Source: Zingiber officinale | Taxonomy: Eukaryota > Streptophyta > Magnoliopsida > Zingiberales > Zingiberaceae | Assembly (NCBI RefSeq): GCF_018446385.1 | Contig: NC_055992.1 | Coordinates: 18,074,877-18,138,876 of the forward strand | Direction of reading: 5' to 3' | Length of the DNA stretch: 64,000 bases | Shown here: piece by piece, positions 23,791 to 35,108 of the stretch | How positions within the stretch are numbered: position 1 is the first letter of the stretch | How the letters are laid out: every line of letters starts with the position of its first letter | Notes under the pieces: model-generated | Databases searched by the model: none | What the model saw: the letters and a program-made list of their open reading frames with translations, nothing else | What the model was told of the DNA's origin: nothing | Made by a program: the position numbers and the translations under genes

Positions 23791-24418
23791 TTAGAGATCT
23801 ATATTTGTTAATGGGTAAAATCTATAACAGCCTAGTTTTGAGCCTAAAAAATATCATTTAAAGAATTTTCAGAGGCTCCGAATTGTTGGTGTAATTGACC
23901 TTTTATCATGGTTGACGAAGCTTAAGTTGACTCAAGTTGGAGTTTTGATATTTGATCAATATGTAGTGTAAGACCTAGTGAGACTAGGCAGTAAAAGTCT
24001 TAGTGGGACTAGGCAAAGGGAAGTCATGGTTGGGAATTAGGAATAGAAGTACTGGCGAGGCCTATACAGTGAAAGACCTAGTTAGGACTAGGCAATAGAA
24101 GTCATAGCAGGACTAGGCGATAGAAGACCTAGTTGAGAACTAGGTAATGGAAGTCTTGGTTGAGAACTAGGCAATTGAAGTCATAGCAGGGCTAGATAGT
24201 CGAAGACCTAGTTGACAACTAGACAATAGAAGTTGTGGAAGACCTAGTTGGTAACTAGGAAAATCTAGTTGTGAATTAGGTTAAGTTTAAAGTAGGTCAG
24301 CTGGGAGCTGAACACTTGGCATGAGATGGAAATTTCAAGTGGATCACAGTTGACCGAGCACTTGGAGATCAGAAGTTCAACATGGAGTTGGTATGGAATA
24401 AGGAAGTCGTGACAAAGC

Positions 24419-25724
24419 TATTGGTGCAGTCAACACTAATAATCAAATTCAAGTGTTTTAATGTATGGCAAATGATTAAAACTAGTTGTTGTATTTAAGT
24501 TGTTTACCAAGTTTGTAGGATTAAAAGACTCGACACCAAGTTGAAGTCTAGTTAGGGTTGGAAGACCTAATAATTACAGCAAGCCTAGATAGTTTGATAT
24601 TTGGCAGGAAGGTCAGCTGGATCTGAGGGACCTGACAATTGGCTGAAGTCCAGATGAAACATTTGACAAAAAAACCTGGTTGGTCAAGAGTTGAGTAAGT
24701 CTGCATTGGTAAGTGAGATAAGGACTGGAGAAGAGTGATCTAGTGAGGATGAGCCCTAGTGGGGCTGTATGCGTTGGTCCAACTTAGATCCATTTTAGAA
24801 GCCTAAGTTATAAGATCATAGCTAGATCTTGGTCTTGGGAAGACAAAATCTAATTCATATATCTTATTTTTAATATGCTAACTCTATTTTGCATGTTACC
24901 TTTTAATGTTTGGACTAACGTGTCTTACAAGAACAAAGTGGAAAAGTTAGCCTCGGATGGACAATGCTCGAGGTGCCTTGGAGGTTACTGGAGGCGTCTC
25001 GGATCTTACTGGAGGCGCCTCGGAGCTAAACGGAGGCACCCTGGATAGGGAGGAGACACCCTCACTTAGATAAGATTTGAAGATAAAGTTTTGCTATGGG
25101 AAGGTGTATCAAAGCATACTTAAGGTGTCTCGGAGCGCATTGAAGGTGCGTCAAAGCTAATGGAGGTGCCCTCGTGTGAATAAAGACTGAAGTCTTCGGA
25201 TCAGATAAGCGCTATTGAAGGCACCTTGAAATGTTAGAGGCACCTCCAATAGTGTTTAAAAGGAGGGTTTGGCTAGGAGGTTTGATACAACTTTTCTACG
25301 CTTATTCTTGATCATTTGACTGCTCCAACTTCATACTGCTACTGTGTTGCAACGCTATTTCACCTGACTACTACAGAAGGACAAACTCCAACACTCGAGC
25401 TAACGATTTCTTCATCTTCATATCGGGTAACTTTTACTTTATAGATAATTATTTTTGCATTAGGAAGTGTAGGTCTATTACACTTTCTTTTTCTTTCTCA
25501 TTGTATTAAATTTTAATTGACTAGTGAATTATCCATTAAAAGGTCTAAAAGGTCTGGGCGATGAGTCATAAAAGGCTTCGAACTAAGTAAATCATCGTAT
25601 TAAGTTTTTTTCTTACTTATCTATCTTTTCCACTACACACTCACCTTTTTAAAAAGTAAAAAAAGAAACATTTTTAAAATCACGTGATTCATCCTCCTCC
25701 TCCTCATGTGCTAACGATCCTACA
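24419..25724 (+). mobile_element. Nested solo LTR
   Basis: It runs from TATTGGTGCAGTCAACAC to CTAACGATCCTACA with flanks AAAGC (24,414-24,418) and AGAGC (25,725-25,729), one mismatch. It contains GGAGGCGCCTCGG/GAGGCACC words (24,960-25,250) ahead of the presumed transcription start. Confidence 0.65.
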
Positions 25725-25839
25725 AGAGCAAACTTCATAAACTATAACTTTTAATGGATATCAGAACGAGGAAATTTTCATTGCAAAACAAAGCTCATTT
25801 AGAGATCCATGTTTGTAAAACTCAAGTATCAATCGAATG

Positions 25840-26150
25840 ATGGGTTTGATCAGTTGATCGATGGCTTTAGAACAGAAGTAAATTGATTCGATTATTCGAC
25901 TCAATTGATGATATCAACCGATTGATGGTTGATATCAGTCGATTGATGGCTTCAAAAATTGAACAGACGCTAGTCAGATTTGCTTGTTTGTATTTGATTG
26001 ATGGCATCAGTCAACTAATGGTTTAAATCAGTCGATTGATGCCGTTCAGAGTTGAACAGAAGTGAGTCAGATATGCTTGTTCGATTCAACTGAGTAGATC
26101 AGTCTAATGATGGTTTACAGTAGTCAACTGATGTTCGAATAATCTACAAA
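25840..26150 (+). repeat. Cluster of TCGATTGATGG-type self-complementary words
   Basis: Words such as CAGTCGATTGATGG, CAACCGATTGATGG, GATCAGTTGATCGATGG and CAGTCAACTAATGG recur at 20-60 bp spacing in the LTR-like sequence. Many can pair with ATCAATCGAT-type neighbours. Confidence 0.6.
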
Positions 26151-26188
26151 TTAGATAGATTTTAGAAAGTTCAAAAGTGATACCACTT

Positions 26189-26745
26189 GTTAGGACCAAA
26201 AGAATTAACATATATTCACAATAGTATGATATTGCTCACTTTGAGGCTAAGCCCTCATGAATTTATTTTTGGATTCTATTTAAAAGACCTCATACCAAAA
26301 AGATATCATTTATCTTTTACACACATAAGCTTTTTCATGTATTTCTAATATGAGACTTTAATTGACTTGGTCTGGGCCTCCCATAAGCATTCAGTGACTC
26401 TTGACCCACTTTAGGCCTCACCGCAAGTATCCGATCACTTTTAACATGATCTAGACTTTCCTTGAAGCATCCAATCATTCTTGACCTTCTCTGGACCTCC
26501 TCTAAACTTCATTCAAGGGCACCCCACCCCACATAACATCAGGTTTGGACCATGACTTTGACTCATGCTTCTTCCGGTGGTTAGTTCAGTGAAGAGAAAC
26601 CTTGCTCTAATATTATTTGTTAAGGACAAAAGAATTCACATATCACCATAATGGTATAATGTTATTCACTTTGGTCCTATACCCTAATGAATTTATTTTT
26701 AGTTCTACCCAAAAGATCTCATAACAAATAAACCTCCTATTCCTT
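26189..26745 (-). mobile_element. TRIM-like pair of short direct repeats
   Basis: GTTAGGACCAAAAGAATTAAC (from about 26,190) and GTTAAGGACAAAAGAATTCAC (from about 26,618) begin two direct repeats of about 130 bp. Both contain CCTCATGAATTTATTTTTGG or its variant. Just left of the right copy, CCTTGCTCTAATATTATT is the degenerate complement of a TGGTATCAGAGCAAGG primer-binding site, which implies minus orientation. This fits a terminal-repeat retrotransposon in miniature. Confidence 0.5.
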
Positions 26746-27655
26746 GAACTTTGTGCCTCGAGTTTCCTCATCTTTAGGTATTTATCTACCCTTGCATCTG
26801 ATATCATGATCTCCTCGAGTTTCACCTTTTGCCAAGAATCTAGTGCTCGACCTTCTTAGAATTCTTTTGTCTTGCATTCAGTCTTCTGCCCTGTATGGAC
26901 TTTTTCTTGCCAAGAATCTGGCCATCGACTTTCTTAGATTTCTCTTACCTTGTCTCTGATCTTCTAACTTACAAGGAATTTTGCTTGTTAAGAATATGGT
27001 CATCAACCTTCTTGAACTGCTCTTATTCTGTAAACTTGTAACTTATGTTAGATCCAACGTATTAATATAAACTTAAATAATTGTCAATCTTTGAAACTTC
27101 TCATCCATGGCAAGATTACACCAATAGTTCAATGGTCAAATACCATATTAATCAACTAATGTGTAAGATCAGTCGATTGATAGACAGAAATCAACCCTAA
27201 CCTAAAGGCTTTAAAGAAGGGATTTTAAGGAGTTTTCACAACTAGTTCTTGGAGGGTTTTGAAGTAAAGTGCTACTACATTTTTGGGCCAACGAGAGGCA
27301 TTTCCAACCAATAAGAGATCAAGCAAAGGCTTTGATTGTAAAGTTATTTTTTATTTCATTTGTCTTTGCATTCTTGTTTCTTGTTATATTCTTGTGCTCA
27401 AGCTTATAAGGGGTTTCTCCGTCTCTGAAAGGTTTTTGAGAAGGAGGAAGTTCTTAATGGAAATTGTAAACGAGGAGTGGACCCTTGGATTAATAGCCTT
27501 AAGGAGGCGAATACCAAGTAAACCAATGTATTGTGCATGTGGAGTTGAGATTAAAGAAAGGTTTCCTCTGCGTATTCAACGACAAACACAAATCATCGAA
27601 GAGAAGCGATCAAAGCTATTCACCCCCCTTAGCTCGCATCAGTCCTGACACGAAT

Positions 27656-28311
27656 AATTTTGTCATTGTTTTAACATTTGACAGATACACATAAATTATC
27701 ATAGGGATTTCAGAACTATACATGGACACCATAAATGCCTTGATTGCATTACCTCTTCCATTATGTGTCAACTTTTTAAAAATCCAAATATTCTAGGTCC
27801 ATTAATACGTTTAGGTCAAAAATTATTGATGGACCCAAAAAGTTCTAATTAGACTCATTCCAAGTGTTACAGATTTCTAAAGTGCCCCGAAGTCTATGTG
27901 CACCCAAATATATCAGCTTGAGTCATTAACAGTAGTGATCATAAGGTTTTCAAATTTTATGATTTTTAAGACAATTAACACATATGCGTAACTTATTATA
28001 GGGATGTCAGAACTAGACATGAACGCTATAAATACCTAACTACAAGACCCTCTTCTATTACATGTTAATTTTTCAAAAATCTAAATATCTTAGGTACATT
28101 AATAAATATCGATCAAAATCCATTGATAGACCTAGAGAGCCTTGATTAGATTCATTCCAAGTGCTACAAGTTTTTGAATTGCATCGTAATCTATATATGT
28201 CCAAAAATATCATCTTGAAGTCAGTAATAGCTATGATCAAAAGATTTTTAAAGTTTATGACTTTTAAGCAATTAATGCATACACATAACTTATCATAAAA
28301 ATTAATGTCAT
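27656..28311. repeat. Tandem 296-bp subrepeats, right arm (first part)
   Basis: Inverted copies of the left-arm units; TCATTCCAAGTG occurs at about 27,857 and 28,153, 296 bp apart. A third copy is cut by the Tekay-like insertion and resumes at 42,922. Confidence 0.8.
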
Positions 28312-31134
28312 TGTAAAATACCAGAAAAATGGCAAATAATGATAAGAGAATTTTTCAAAATTTTTAGAAATTTTATGAAAATTTTTCGGAGCTTGTATGG
28401 ACGAATTTACGGGGATAAATATTGGGTCCCGGGAAAGCCTGTTTAGGCTATCCCATTTTTAACGAGGAAAAGTTTTCTTTTCCTTTTTATGTTTATTTGT
28501 CTTTCTTTTCTTCCCTCCTGTGTGCGTGCAAAGCCATTTTCCCCGACGCCGTGCCCTAACCTCCTCTGCGCCGAAATTGTCGTCTCCTCTTCTCCTTTTC
28601 TTCCGTGATCCCCTCTCTTCTGATTCCTTTTCCCTTCTTCCTCTTCCCTCGATCGCGCCACGACTCCTCCGCCCGAAGCGAGGTCACCCGATAGACGCCG
28701 ACGCCACAGCCGTTTCTCCTCAGCCCTAGCGCCGACTATGTCCTTCTTCTTCCTCTTCTCTGTGAAGCCGAGCCCTAGTTCTTCCCATGCGTGCCAATGC
28801 AGAGTGTGAGTTTTCTTGTCCCCTCTATTCTCAGCGTTCCACCGCCATGCCCTAGATTTGGTTTCTCACCGCCGCGTCTCTGCTCGGGTTGGTTTCGGAC
28901 AGGAGCAAGGAGCAAGGAGCCGAGGACCTCTTCCCGATCCAAGCCGCCATCTTCGATCTGTCGACGATAGTAGGCTATGGTTTCTGTCGGCATCCAGATT
29001 GGAGACATTGCCGGCAGAGATTTGGCTGCTAATCCTTAGAGAGGAAGGGATATTTGGCACAGAAATGGGGTATGTATGGTTCGTATCAGATTTTATGCTT
29101 GTCTGGTCAGTATAACGTCGGTTAATACTGATTATGGGTGATTCACGGTTCCGATGATCCAGTTTCAGTGGTGAACTCCTTGGGTCGTATTCCACCAGCA
29201 GTAACAAGGCTATGAATTGAGGTAAGGTTTAGGGTTTTGATCTTCGTTGTAGATGATTGCTAGTTGTGTTAGCAATAATTGTTAACTTAGGTTTAGAATT
29301 AATCTAATGGTGTAATTAGGGTTAATGAAGCTAACCCTAGATGATCGGTGGATTAGGAATTTGTTTAGCTATTTGTTTATAATTAACTTAGCTAAACTGT
29401 ATGATTTACTACAGGACTTTGATGCGAGACGAGTATCTCGACGTCGGAATTGGACTGGATTGGATCCTGTCTTTTGGAGGCGGGTACTTTGACTTTATGT
29501 CATTTGATATGCATAGTAATGTTTTTAACAAATAGCAACGATTGTGTTTTTCTTATCTTCTTCGGTTGATCACTAACCGATCTGTTACATGTTTGTTTGC
29601 TTATTTATTATGCACATCATGTTAGTACTTCTGATTATACATGCTTATAGGGGTAGTGACACAATCTTGTTATATATTATCTTCAGGACATAGGGTTTTT
29701 GATACCTTATCTAATCTGTATACTTTTGATTTGATTCATTGTCCTATGGTACACATTTTATATTTATATATGGATATTGCTATGTTGTTCAGGATATTGC
29801 CATGTTTAGTGTCATGCATCATCTCGTATGATTGCATGCTGTGTGATAGTCTGCTCCATTATTGTCGAGCACATCGCCAGTTACATGTATCTGTACACAC
29901 CACCACTCATGGGTTAGTGGTATATCAGACAGGTGTATGGTAGTTCTGCTTTTTGGCTCCGTTGGTCTGGTGACTCAGTGTGGTAGCCGGCAGATAGTTC
30001 TGCTCTGTTTGGCTTCGCTGGTTTAGTGTAGCAGCGTGGTAACCGGCAGGTGGTTGGACTTTGTTTGGCTCCATTGGTCCGCTCATGGGTAGTGTGACGC
30101 AGTATGGTAGCCAGCAGAGATTCCTCCCCGACATTGTGTACCGGGAGATGAGAGCATTGAGCTCCCCCATTTATGATTTGGGGTAGGAGGATAGGTGTAC
30201 TCCGACAGCATCCCGTCCACTCGGTCACTTATCAGGAGCAGTGATGACAGAGTGCATGGTTGTCACAGCCCTACCCACTCGATCTCACTATTGTGTGTGA
30301 GATGGCTGACTGGCGTCAGGGGTGACCATGACATTGGCATCACATGCATGATGCATTTATTGCTTGTGTTTGCTGCATTTACTTGCTGCATTTATATGGA
30401 TGCATATGATTGACATGCATACAGGATTTTGATACTTCTCGGTCTGACGACCCTGTTATACTTATACCCTGGTCCTGGTTAGTATAGTTTTCTTCTGCTT
30501 ACCTCAGTTGCATTTATCCTTCTTATATCAGGAGACTGTACGCATGATTAGTGCTGGTTGTTATTTTCTTTATTATGCATATCAGTTGTTACCCGCTGAG
30601 TGATGGACTCACACCCTCCTCTGTTGCTATTTTCAGGTTGATGTTGTCTGGAGAGTTCCAGTCGCTAGTCCCCTGTAGTCCACGAGGACATTTGTTGGTC
30701 TTTTGGTTCTTCTTTATTAGACTGTGTTTAGACTTATTCTGCTTTTGACATCTGGACTTGTATTAGTTTACTTTATGGATATTGTCTATGAGTTTTATTT
30801 GGATTTATTTTACTACATGCCTGCTTAGATGGCAGAAGAGTTGAGTTGATTTTATCGTCGGATTTGAGCTTTATGGGTGTAGTGGAGTAGGACATCGATT
30901 TTGTGCTTTATGGGTGTAGTTGAGTAGGGTTGTTTTTGAGTCCTCTTTATCACTGTTCTAGTTTATTAACTATTAACTGCATGGGTGATTGCCTTATATT
31001 ATTTTTATTGTTCCGGCCGTGTTGGCCGAGGTATATGTGGCCTAGAGGGCATTGTAGATAGTTTCAGATTGTCAGCCGTACAGGGGAGATGCTGCCGAAA
31101 TTTCTTCGGACAGGGACTCCCCCGGGGCATGATA
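28312..31134 (+). repeat. 5' LTR of the 28,312 element
   Basis: 2,823 bp. It contains a pyrimidine-rich presumptive promoter (28,460-28,520), a GC-rich stretch with CCCTAACCTCCTCTGCGCC (28,545), and short open frames that recur at the same place in the 3' LTR and look non-coding. It is the same length, within 10 bp, as the 3' LTR and very similar to it. Confidence 0.92.
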
Positions 31135-31160
31135 ATTAATTTGGTATCAGAGTCAGGTTG
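31135..31160 (+). other. Primer-binding site
   Basis: ATTAATTTGGTATCAGAGTCAGG follows the LTR; TGGTATCAGAGTC approximates the initiator tRNA-Met complement. Confidence 0.75.
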
Positions 31161-31465
31161 GCGATACTTGTTTGTATATTGTGTTACAGATTTCGAGATT
31201 TATCTGATACCAATTTATTGGTATTGGTATCAGAGCGGGTTACGATACCTGCTTTTGGTGTTCTAGATTTTGGGTTAACCCAAGGTTATTAGTTAACTTG
31301 GGTACTTATTTTCGGATTCAGTATGAATTTCCGTCGATTTTCTCGTTCGAAATTTTTGAGGTCAATTTGGGGACTGGACAGCGACGGAATATCTCCAGAC
31401 GGCAAATAGGTATGATATGCTATCTTATAGTTGATATTTGTAGTAATATCTATGATACAACTTAA

Positions 31466-31800
31466 CAGATAGGAGGAGATCTACTCTCGCAGCTGCGTCG
31501 AGACGTGGTGCTGGACGGCCACGTACGAGTACCTTGGGATCTCTGGACTTGCCAGAGATGCCTACTGGTGTTGAGCCTGCCAGTCAGGGACAGACTCAGG
31601 ATACTGCGGGCGCATCGGGGTCTCATACCCCGATGACTTTTTTTTAGAGGTGCCTACCTCGGCTGCACCCGTCGTACCCACCTCTACCGGATCTATGGTA
31701 TCACCACTGGCACCACCGGCGTACCCGGTGCCACCGTCACCTGGACCTACAGTGTACCCGACACCAGCGACACCGGCACCACCGATAAATTTACTATGGT
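31466..31800 (+). pseudogene. Gag N-terminal remnant
   Basis: One frame gives an RRRSTLAAASRRGAGRPR start and SLDLPEMPTGVEPASQG. After a frame change near 31,645 it continues as a Pro/Ala/Thr-rich linker (PVVPTSTGSMVSPLAPP). This is the low-complexity N-terminus of a Ty3-gypsy Gag. The conserved capsid domain that should follow is absent. Confidence 0.55.
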
Positions 31801-32199
31801 TAGATCGGTCAATAGAAGACTGATTTACGCTTGTCGACTTGGGTAGTCGTAAATCGATTTACCTTAGTTGCTTGTGGATGATTAATGTACGCTTGTTAGA
31901 TTTAGATAGTCGATGACCGATTCATTTTTGGGTTGGTCCGATCAGCAGAGGATCGACTTACTCTAATTATAGAGTGCTGATCTTTGGGGTTATTCGTGCT
32001 TAGTTGGATATTTTGAGCACATGTGAGTACAAGGCTTGTACCGACATGGAAAGGACTAGAATAACCGTATAGCATTGTCGGCTCGACTAGTTTTAGAGGA
32101 TCGATGTATCCTATTTCATGAAGACTTTGACCATGGACTGTATGTACCGGGTTGGATAACTTAGAAGGTAGCATAAGGAATGTCAGGTTGATTAGGTTA

Positions 32200-32860
32200 A
32201 ATATGCTGATTATGTATATCTATGTGGTGTGTACATATGATTATTATGTGTTGTAGGAGTTCTATGATAGACGGTCTAATTACATGTAGTGGGTGTATAC
32301 TTGTCCAGTTATGATTATTGTGGGTGTCTAGTAGATTATACCCTAGTGGTTAGGCATACGTGTCTGATTGATTTATTGGAGCTATTTTGTCGATTTAATC
32401 TATGTTGTGGAATGTGCACATGTGTTTGAGTGTTTATTTGGAGGTATCTTATCGATTTAATCTGAGTTGTGATATGTGCAGATGTGTTCGGTGTAATATT
32501 TAAGGTATCTTGTTGATTATATTAGTTCTGTGTGTACACTCATGTCTATTATGATTTGTTGGAAGTATTATGTTGATTATTCTCTTGGCATAGGTGTATA
32601 TATATGTTAGGTGAATGTTGTTTGAGGTGTATTGTCGATTATACCTACGTCGATATATGCACACGAGTTCGGAATGTATTTTTGGAGAATGTATTTTTGG
32701 AGGTATCACGTTGATTTATATCTGTGTTATGAGTATGTTTGGTGTGTACTAATTGGAAGATTATGTCAATCATACCTATGTTGTGTGTGCACATATACCA
32801 GGTGTATTGTGGGTAGCATTATGATGATTCTACCTATGTTGAGTGTTTACAATATGTCAT
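32200..32860 (+). repeat. Degenerate tandem array, unit about 60 bp
   Basis: Units share TCGATT(T/A)AT(C/A)CCTATGTTGTG...TGTGCACATGTG...GGAGGTAT. TGATTTAATCT/TGATTATAC-type words occur near 32,391, 32,453, 32,514, 32,574, 32,636, 32,711, 32,767 and 32,822, spaced 55-76 bp. Confidence 0.7.
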
Positions 32861-33050
32861 TTGTAGTATTGCTCTGTCAACTAATTCTACTATTAGTGGG
32901 TGACCCACTACGATGTTGATAGAGTTGACGATGGATTTGATATGCTTACTGGATTGTGATATCCTTGGCTGCCACAGTGATATGTGATAGAGTGATCTCG
33001 TGCAGTCTCTAGTTGGATAGTTAGGTGTCTTGGTCACTTATGAGATGTTT

Positions 33051-33225
33051 GTGGTGGAGCGTTGCTCCCACATATTTTAGATTGGTTGTGGTGGAGCGTT
33101 GCTCCCACATATTGAGGATTTCTTGTGGTGGAGCATTGCTCCCACATATTGAGGATTTCTTGTGGTAGAGCGTTGCTCCCACATATGTGGTATTTTCTGT
33201 GATGGAGCGTTGCTCTCACACTGGT
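33051..33225 (+). repeat. Five hairpin units with exact 37-bp period
   Basis: GTGGTGGAGCGTTGCTCCCAC starts at 33,051, 33,088, 33,125, 33,162 and 33,199 (variants GTGGTAGAGC and GTGATGGAGC). Each unit is a hairpin: GTGG(T)GGAGC pairs with GCTCCCAC across a GTT loop. The linkers are AT-rich. Confidence 0.92.
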
Positions 33226-33384
33226 GGATCTATTCTTTGGTGATTTATATTGTTGGTAATTAGATTTCAGAGTTATTGTCAGAGATCTTATGGTTAGGAA
33301 TGTCTTTAGTACAGACATTGTGAGTTCTTGATTTTACCATTAGAGCTTGCGGAGCTTTAGATGTTTACAGGAGACTCGCAACTT

Positions 33385-33740
33385 CCTTGGTCTTGCTCGA
33401 TATTACAGACGGTTCATCAAGGGGTTTTTCCCTCATAGTCATGTCACTGACACACCTGACTAGGAAAGACGTGAAGTTTACGTGGTCCGAGGACTACGAG
33501 ACCAGCTTCCAGGAGTTGAAGAGGAGATTAGTGTCGGTTCCAGTTTTGGTTTTACCTTCTGGAGAGGACGGATTTGTACTCTACACTGACACATCTCTTC
33601 AGGGGTTGGGCGCTGTTCTGATGCAGCACGACAGGGTAGTCTCCTATGCTTCTCGACAGTTAAAGGAGCATGAGAAGAACTATCCAGTTCATGACCTGGA
33701 GCTAGCCGCCATCATCTATGCTTTAAAGATTTGGTGACAT
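33385..33740 (+). pseudogene. RT end and RNase H start, broken
   Basis: [15 protein letters not shown] marks the junction between RT thumb and RNase H of Ty3-gypsy elements. A one-base frame change (near 33,427) follows, then [13 protein letters not shown], the RNase H start [17 protein letters not shown], and [20 protein letters not shown]. An R codon has become TGA right after KIW (33,734-33,736), and three bases later the CACTA element begins. The frame resumes after it at 38,236. Confidence 0.85.
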
Positions 33741-33774
33741 CACTACAAGAAATTATAGATTTAACCACACCAAA

Positions 33775-33985
33775 TAGACAACAGTTTTTTGAGAAACTGT
33801 TGTCTTTTTGTCATTTAACAACAGTTTTATTGAAAACTGTTGTTGTTGGTCGTGTTTTTTAAAAAAAGACAACAATGTTTAAAAAACCGTTGTCTTTGAC
33901 ATACATAAGACAACGATTTTTTAAAATTGTTGTCTATGAGATATCTTTATTTGGCATACGACAACAGTTTTAATCAACCGTTGTC
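33775..33985. repeat. Left subterminal repeats of the CACTA element
   Basis: Copies of GACAACAGTTTT, AAAACTGTTGTC, AAAACCGTTGTC and GACAACGATTTT alternate in both directions, forming short hairpins. Confidence 0.85.
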
Positions 33986-34260
33986 TATTACCGTTGCTTA
34001 CATTTTAATGTGCATATTTTAATTTGATGTCTAAAACTATGTTGTCTTTAAAAATTATTTTATAAAAAAAATAGTCAAACATAGTTATTTGCCTATTTTC
34101 ATTGATGAAGTGAAATTTATATCCCTTAATGTTTATCTCTAAGATAAAATTTGTGGTTTATTTTAAGATGGATGGATTTATTCAAATAGTAAAAATAAAA
34201 TTACAATTTTGTACGAACTATATTTTGCAACAACTATTCTAAAGCGGAGGTTATACGCAT

Positions 34261-34810
34261 TGCGCGAGCGCAAACCCTAATCGCGCTCTGCGGCACAGTG
34301 CCCGGGTACTGGTTCACGGTGTCACTGATCGACATCATCGGCCGGTTCACGATCCAAGTCCTAGGGTTCGGAATGATGACGGCGTTCATGCTGGGGCTGG
34401 CAGTGCCGTAGCACTACTGGACAACGCCTGGGAACCACATTGGCTTCGTGGTGATGTACGCCTTCACCTTCTTCTTCGCCAACTTCGGGCCGAACAGCAC
34501 GACGTTCATCGTGCCGGCGGAGGTCTTCCCGGCGCAGACCTCCGCGGCTGAGGTCGACATGCCACGGGATATCGGCAGCGACAGGGAAGATGGGGGCGAT
34601 CGTGGGGGCCTTCGGGTTCCTGTACCTGGCGTAGAACCCGGACCCAGCGAAGGCGGACCGAGGCTACCCTGCCGGGATCGGGGTGAGGAATGCCCTCTTC
34701 TTGCTTGCCGTGTGCAATCTTCTAGGGCTAGCGTGCACCTTCCTGGTGCCGGAGTCGAAGGGAAGGTCGCTCGAGGAAATGACCGGCGAGAACGAGGCGA
34801 CAGTGGACGA
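34261..34810 (+). pseudogene. Captured fragment of a PHT1-type phosphate transporter
   Basis: The sequence encodes the C-terminal part of a major-facilitator phosphate/H+ symporter: [20 protein letters not shown], then IGRFTIQ, a TAG in place of the Tyr codon after LGLAVP (34,410), [40 protein letters not shown], and after frame changes near 34,550-34,610 [15 protein letters not shown] and [18 protein letters not shown]. Compared with PHT1 proteins (about 520-540 residues) this is about the last third, starting near transmembrane helix 8 and ending just after helix 12. Stops and indels make it a pseudogene fragment. It lies in the same orientation as the other captured pieces. Confidence 0.88.
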
Positions 34811-34811
34811 T

Positions 34812-35108
34812 GATCACAAAAGTTGGTATGGAGGGCTTCGGCGACATCACAAAAGTTGGGAACTGGCTGCACCGGATCGCTATCTACCGTGCCATCGACC
34901 GTAAAGGTGCATATGTCTCCGATGCCAGCGCCTCGTCCAGAAACCTAGGTCACAAATTTTTGGGCATCGCCCTCCATGATCACCCCTCGGTCGACTTCTT
35001 CGTCATCCCACTCCCACGCCACTTGACCGTTCTCGAGGCCGACGCAAACATCCAAATCCTCATGAGCCAACTCGGATCGTTCAAGCATTCGAGTGTCAGA
35101 TACTTCCA
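34812..35108 (+). pseudogene. Captured exon of an unassigned gene, possibly Mediator subunit MED20
   Basis: A frame open from about 34,810 encodes [15 protein letters not shown], then HKFLGIALHDHPSVDFFVIP and LTVLEADANIQILMSQL, ending at RYFQ before a GT donor-like GTCTTTG. The FLGI-L-HP...VLEAD--IQ--M--L pattern is reminiscent of plant MED20 (FLGISL.EHP...VVEAD..IQ..M.KLQS), but I am comparing from memory. GC content is much higher than the surrounding element, consistent with a captured host exon. It starts right after the phosphate-transporter fragment, where ATCACAAAAGTTGG is duplicated (34,813 and 34,840). Confidence 0.4.

Larger units (their letters stand above)
23884..27650 (+). mobile_element. 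Degenerate LTR-derived insertion with nested elements
   Basis: Bounded by a perfect 5-bp duplication CGAAT (23,879-23,883 and 27,651-27,655). It starts TGTTGGTGTAATTGACC and ends CAGTCCTGACA. The 3' part (27,195-27,648) has the promoter-proximal and transcribed pattern of local LTRs. Removing the nested LTR (24,419-25,724) and the TRIM-like sequence (26,189-26,745) leaves about 1.9 kb, so it is best read as an old solo LTR swollen by insertions. No gag or pol is visible. Confidence 0.6.
31801..33354 (+). other. Non-coding filler replacing gag-protease-RT
   Basis: About 1.55 kb without coding sense. It contains a degenerate tandem array of about 60 bp units (32,200-32,860) and a perfect-period 37-bp hairpin array (33,051-33,225), listed separately. 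In an intact Tekay element this place holds capsid, zinc knuckle, protease and RT (about 2.3 kb in the 47,357 element). Confidence 0.7.

Noticed and set aside
28443..30228. Frames of about 70-115 codons in the 28,312 LTR repeated at 40,216-42,011
   Set aside because: Both copies are LTR sequence; open frames are not conserved in length and look like chance.
33051..33225. CRISPR array
   Set aside because: Regular spacing only; linkers are repeats too, no cas genes, and the context is a plant retroelement.
34448..34813. A functional phosphate transporter
   Set aside because: Only the C-terminal third, with a stop and frame changes, inside a transposon.
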